Assembly (NCBI GenBank): GCA_037893245.1
Contig: JBAIAA010000396.1
Location: 1,116,001 to 1,180,000 of the forward strand
Length of the DNA: 64,000 bases
Reading direction: 5' to 3'
Origin: Crossaster papposus
Lineage: Eukaryota > Echinodermata > Asteroidea > Velatida > Solasteridae
Position 1 is the first letter of the stretch. Each line of letters starts with the position of its first letter. Shown here piece by piece: positions 62,840 through 64,000 of this stretch. Made by a program: the position numbers and the translations under genes. The notes beneath the pieces are model-generated. The model was not told the DNA's origin. It saw only the letters and a list, made by a program, of their open reading frames with translations, and searched no databases.

Positions 62840-64000
62840 GACTCATGCGTCAGGATACTGGCGGCATAGGCCTATGAGGCAATACACGTGTACATACATA
62901 CACATCAGAAAACATGGCTGCGAATGAGGATAATGTTCTCGACATATATCTGAGCTGCGAACCTCAACGCTGTTCGAGAATGAAGAGACACTCACCAGTC
63001 CGAAATCTGAGCAAAATATTGCAAAATTTCTCACTGAAAAAAACAAAAAAACTGAGAGACTCATGCGTCAGGATACTGGTGGCATAGGCCTATGCGGCAA
63101 TACACGGGTATATACATTCACATAAGAAAACATGGCTGCGAATGAGGATAATTTTCTCGACATATATCTGAGCTGCGAGCCTCAACGTTGTTCGAAAATG
63201 AAGATACACTCACCAGCTCGACATCGGAGCCAAAATATTGCCCAATTTCTCACTGGAAAACAAAACAAATGAGAGACTCATGCGTCAGGATACTGGCGGC
63301 ATAGGCCTTTGTGGCAATACACGTGTACATAAATACACATCAGAAAACATGGCTGCAAATGAGGATAATTTTCTCGACATATATCTTAGCTGATAACCTC
63401 AACGTTGTTCGAGAATGAAGAGACATTCACCACCTCAACATCTGAGCTAACATATCGCCAAAATTCTCACCGGAAGAGACCAAAACTTTAAGATTTATGC
63501 GTCAGGACACTGGCGACATATGCCTATGTGGCGATACACATGTACATACATACACATCAGAAAACATGGCTGCGAATGAGGATAATGTTCTCGACATATA
63601 TCTGAGCTGCGAACCTCAACGTTGTTCGAGAATGAAGAGACACTCACCAGCTCGACATCCGAGCCAAAATATTGCCAAATTTCTCACTGGGAAAAAACAA
63701 ACTGAGAGACTCATGCGTCAGGATACTGGCGACATAGGCCTATGAGGCAATACACGTGTACATACATATACATCAGAAAACATGGCTGCGAATGAGAATA
63801 ATGTTCTCGACATATATCTGAGCTGCGAACCTCAACGTTGTTCGAGAATAAAGAGACATTCACAACCTCCACAACTGAGCTAACACATCGCCAACATTAT
63901 CACCGGAAGAGATCAAAACTTTAAGATTTATGCGTCAGGACACTGGCGACATATGCCTATGTGGCGATACACATGTACATACATACACATCAGAAAACAT
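62840..64000. repeat. Displaced copy of a 1953-bp HOR segment
   Basis: This segment matches about 55296-56456 at an offset of 7544 bp. It shares variants found only in that copy: CCAGTCCGAAATCTG, CACGGGTATATACATTC and ATTGCCCAATTTC. It runs off the window edge, so its full length is unknown. Confidence 0.85.

Larger units (their letters stand above)
34827..64000. repeat. 217-bp satellite array, right segment
   Basis: This is 29 kb of uninterrupted satellite that runs off the window edge. It is more regular than the left part, with several higher-order repeats (listed separately). Monomer ends differ by subtype and the array contains a few shortened monomers, near 35500, 48893 and 61556. No transposable element, gene or RNA is visible in it. 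Confidence 0.95.

Overview
The window reads as a long block of eukaryotic satellite DNA, almost certainly from an animal and probably an invertebrate, into which three transposable elements have inserted. About 51.8 kb is a tandem array of one monomer family of about 217 bp (by arithmetic roughly 240 copies). No host gene, tRNA, rRNA or bacterial-style gene is visible. The animal assignment rests on the retroelement types: a CR1/L2-like non-LTR element with an esterase-type ORF1, and a Ty3/Gypsy element with a chromodomain. The species cannot be named from the sequence alone.

Layout: 1-2832 satellite; 2833-7761 a near-complete CR1/L2-like non-LTR retrotransposon (ORF1 with SAP and SGNH-esterase domains, broken by a frameshift; intact ORF2 with endonuclease and reverse transcriptase); 7762-22350 satellite; 22351-28931 a complete, young Ty3/Gypsy LTR retrotransposon (399-bp LTRs differing at 3 positions, gag, then pol in the -1 frame with protease, RT, RNase H, integrase and a C-terminal chromodomain); 28932-34118 satellite; 34119-34826 a 708-bp insert that looks like a solo LTR (TG...CA ends, 5-bp GGCGG target duplication, TATA box); 34827-64000 satellite, much of it in higher-order repeats of 1303/2174, 1304, 1953 and 1085 bp (multiples of the monomer).

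The satellite monomer carries two perfect palindromes 6 nt apart, CATAGGCCTATG and TACACGTGTA (the second contains the E-box CACGTG). All three element insertions fall within about 32 bp of this segment. Monomers fall into recurrent subtypes that often alternate, and multi-kb blocks have been copied within the array, so it evolves by unequal exchange or conversion of blocks. One such paralogue, near 30881-30895, preserves the empty target site of the LTR element.

The most notable functional inferences are a textbook -1 frameshift signal in the LTR element (UUUAAAC directly before the gag stop, then a 6-nt spacer and a hand-folded stem) and a chromodomain whose three aromatic-cage positions have the same spacing as in HP1. 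The latter offers a plausible reason for finding the element in satellite heterochromatin. All boundaries and alignments were made by eye.
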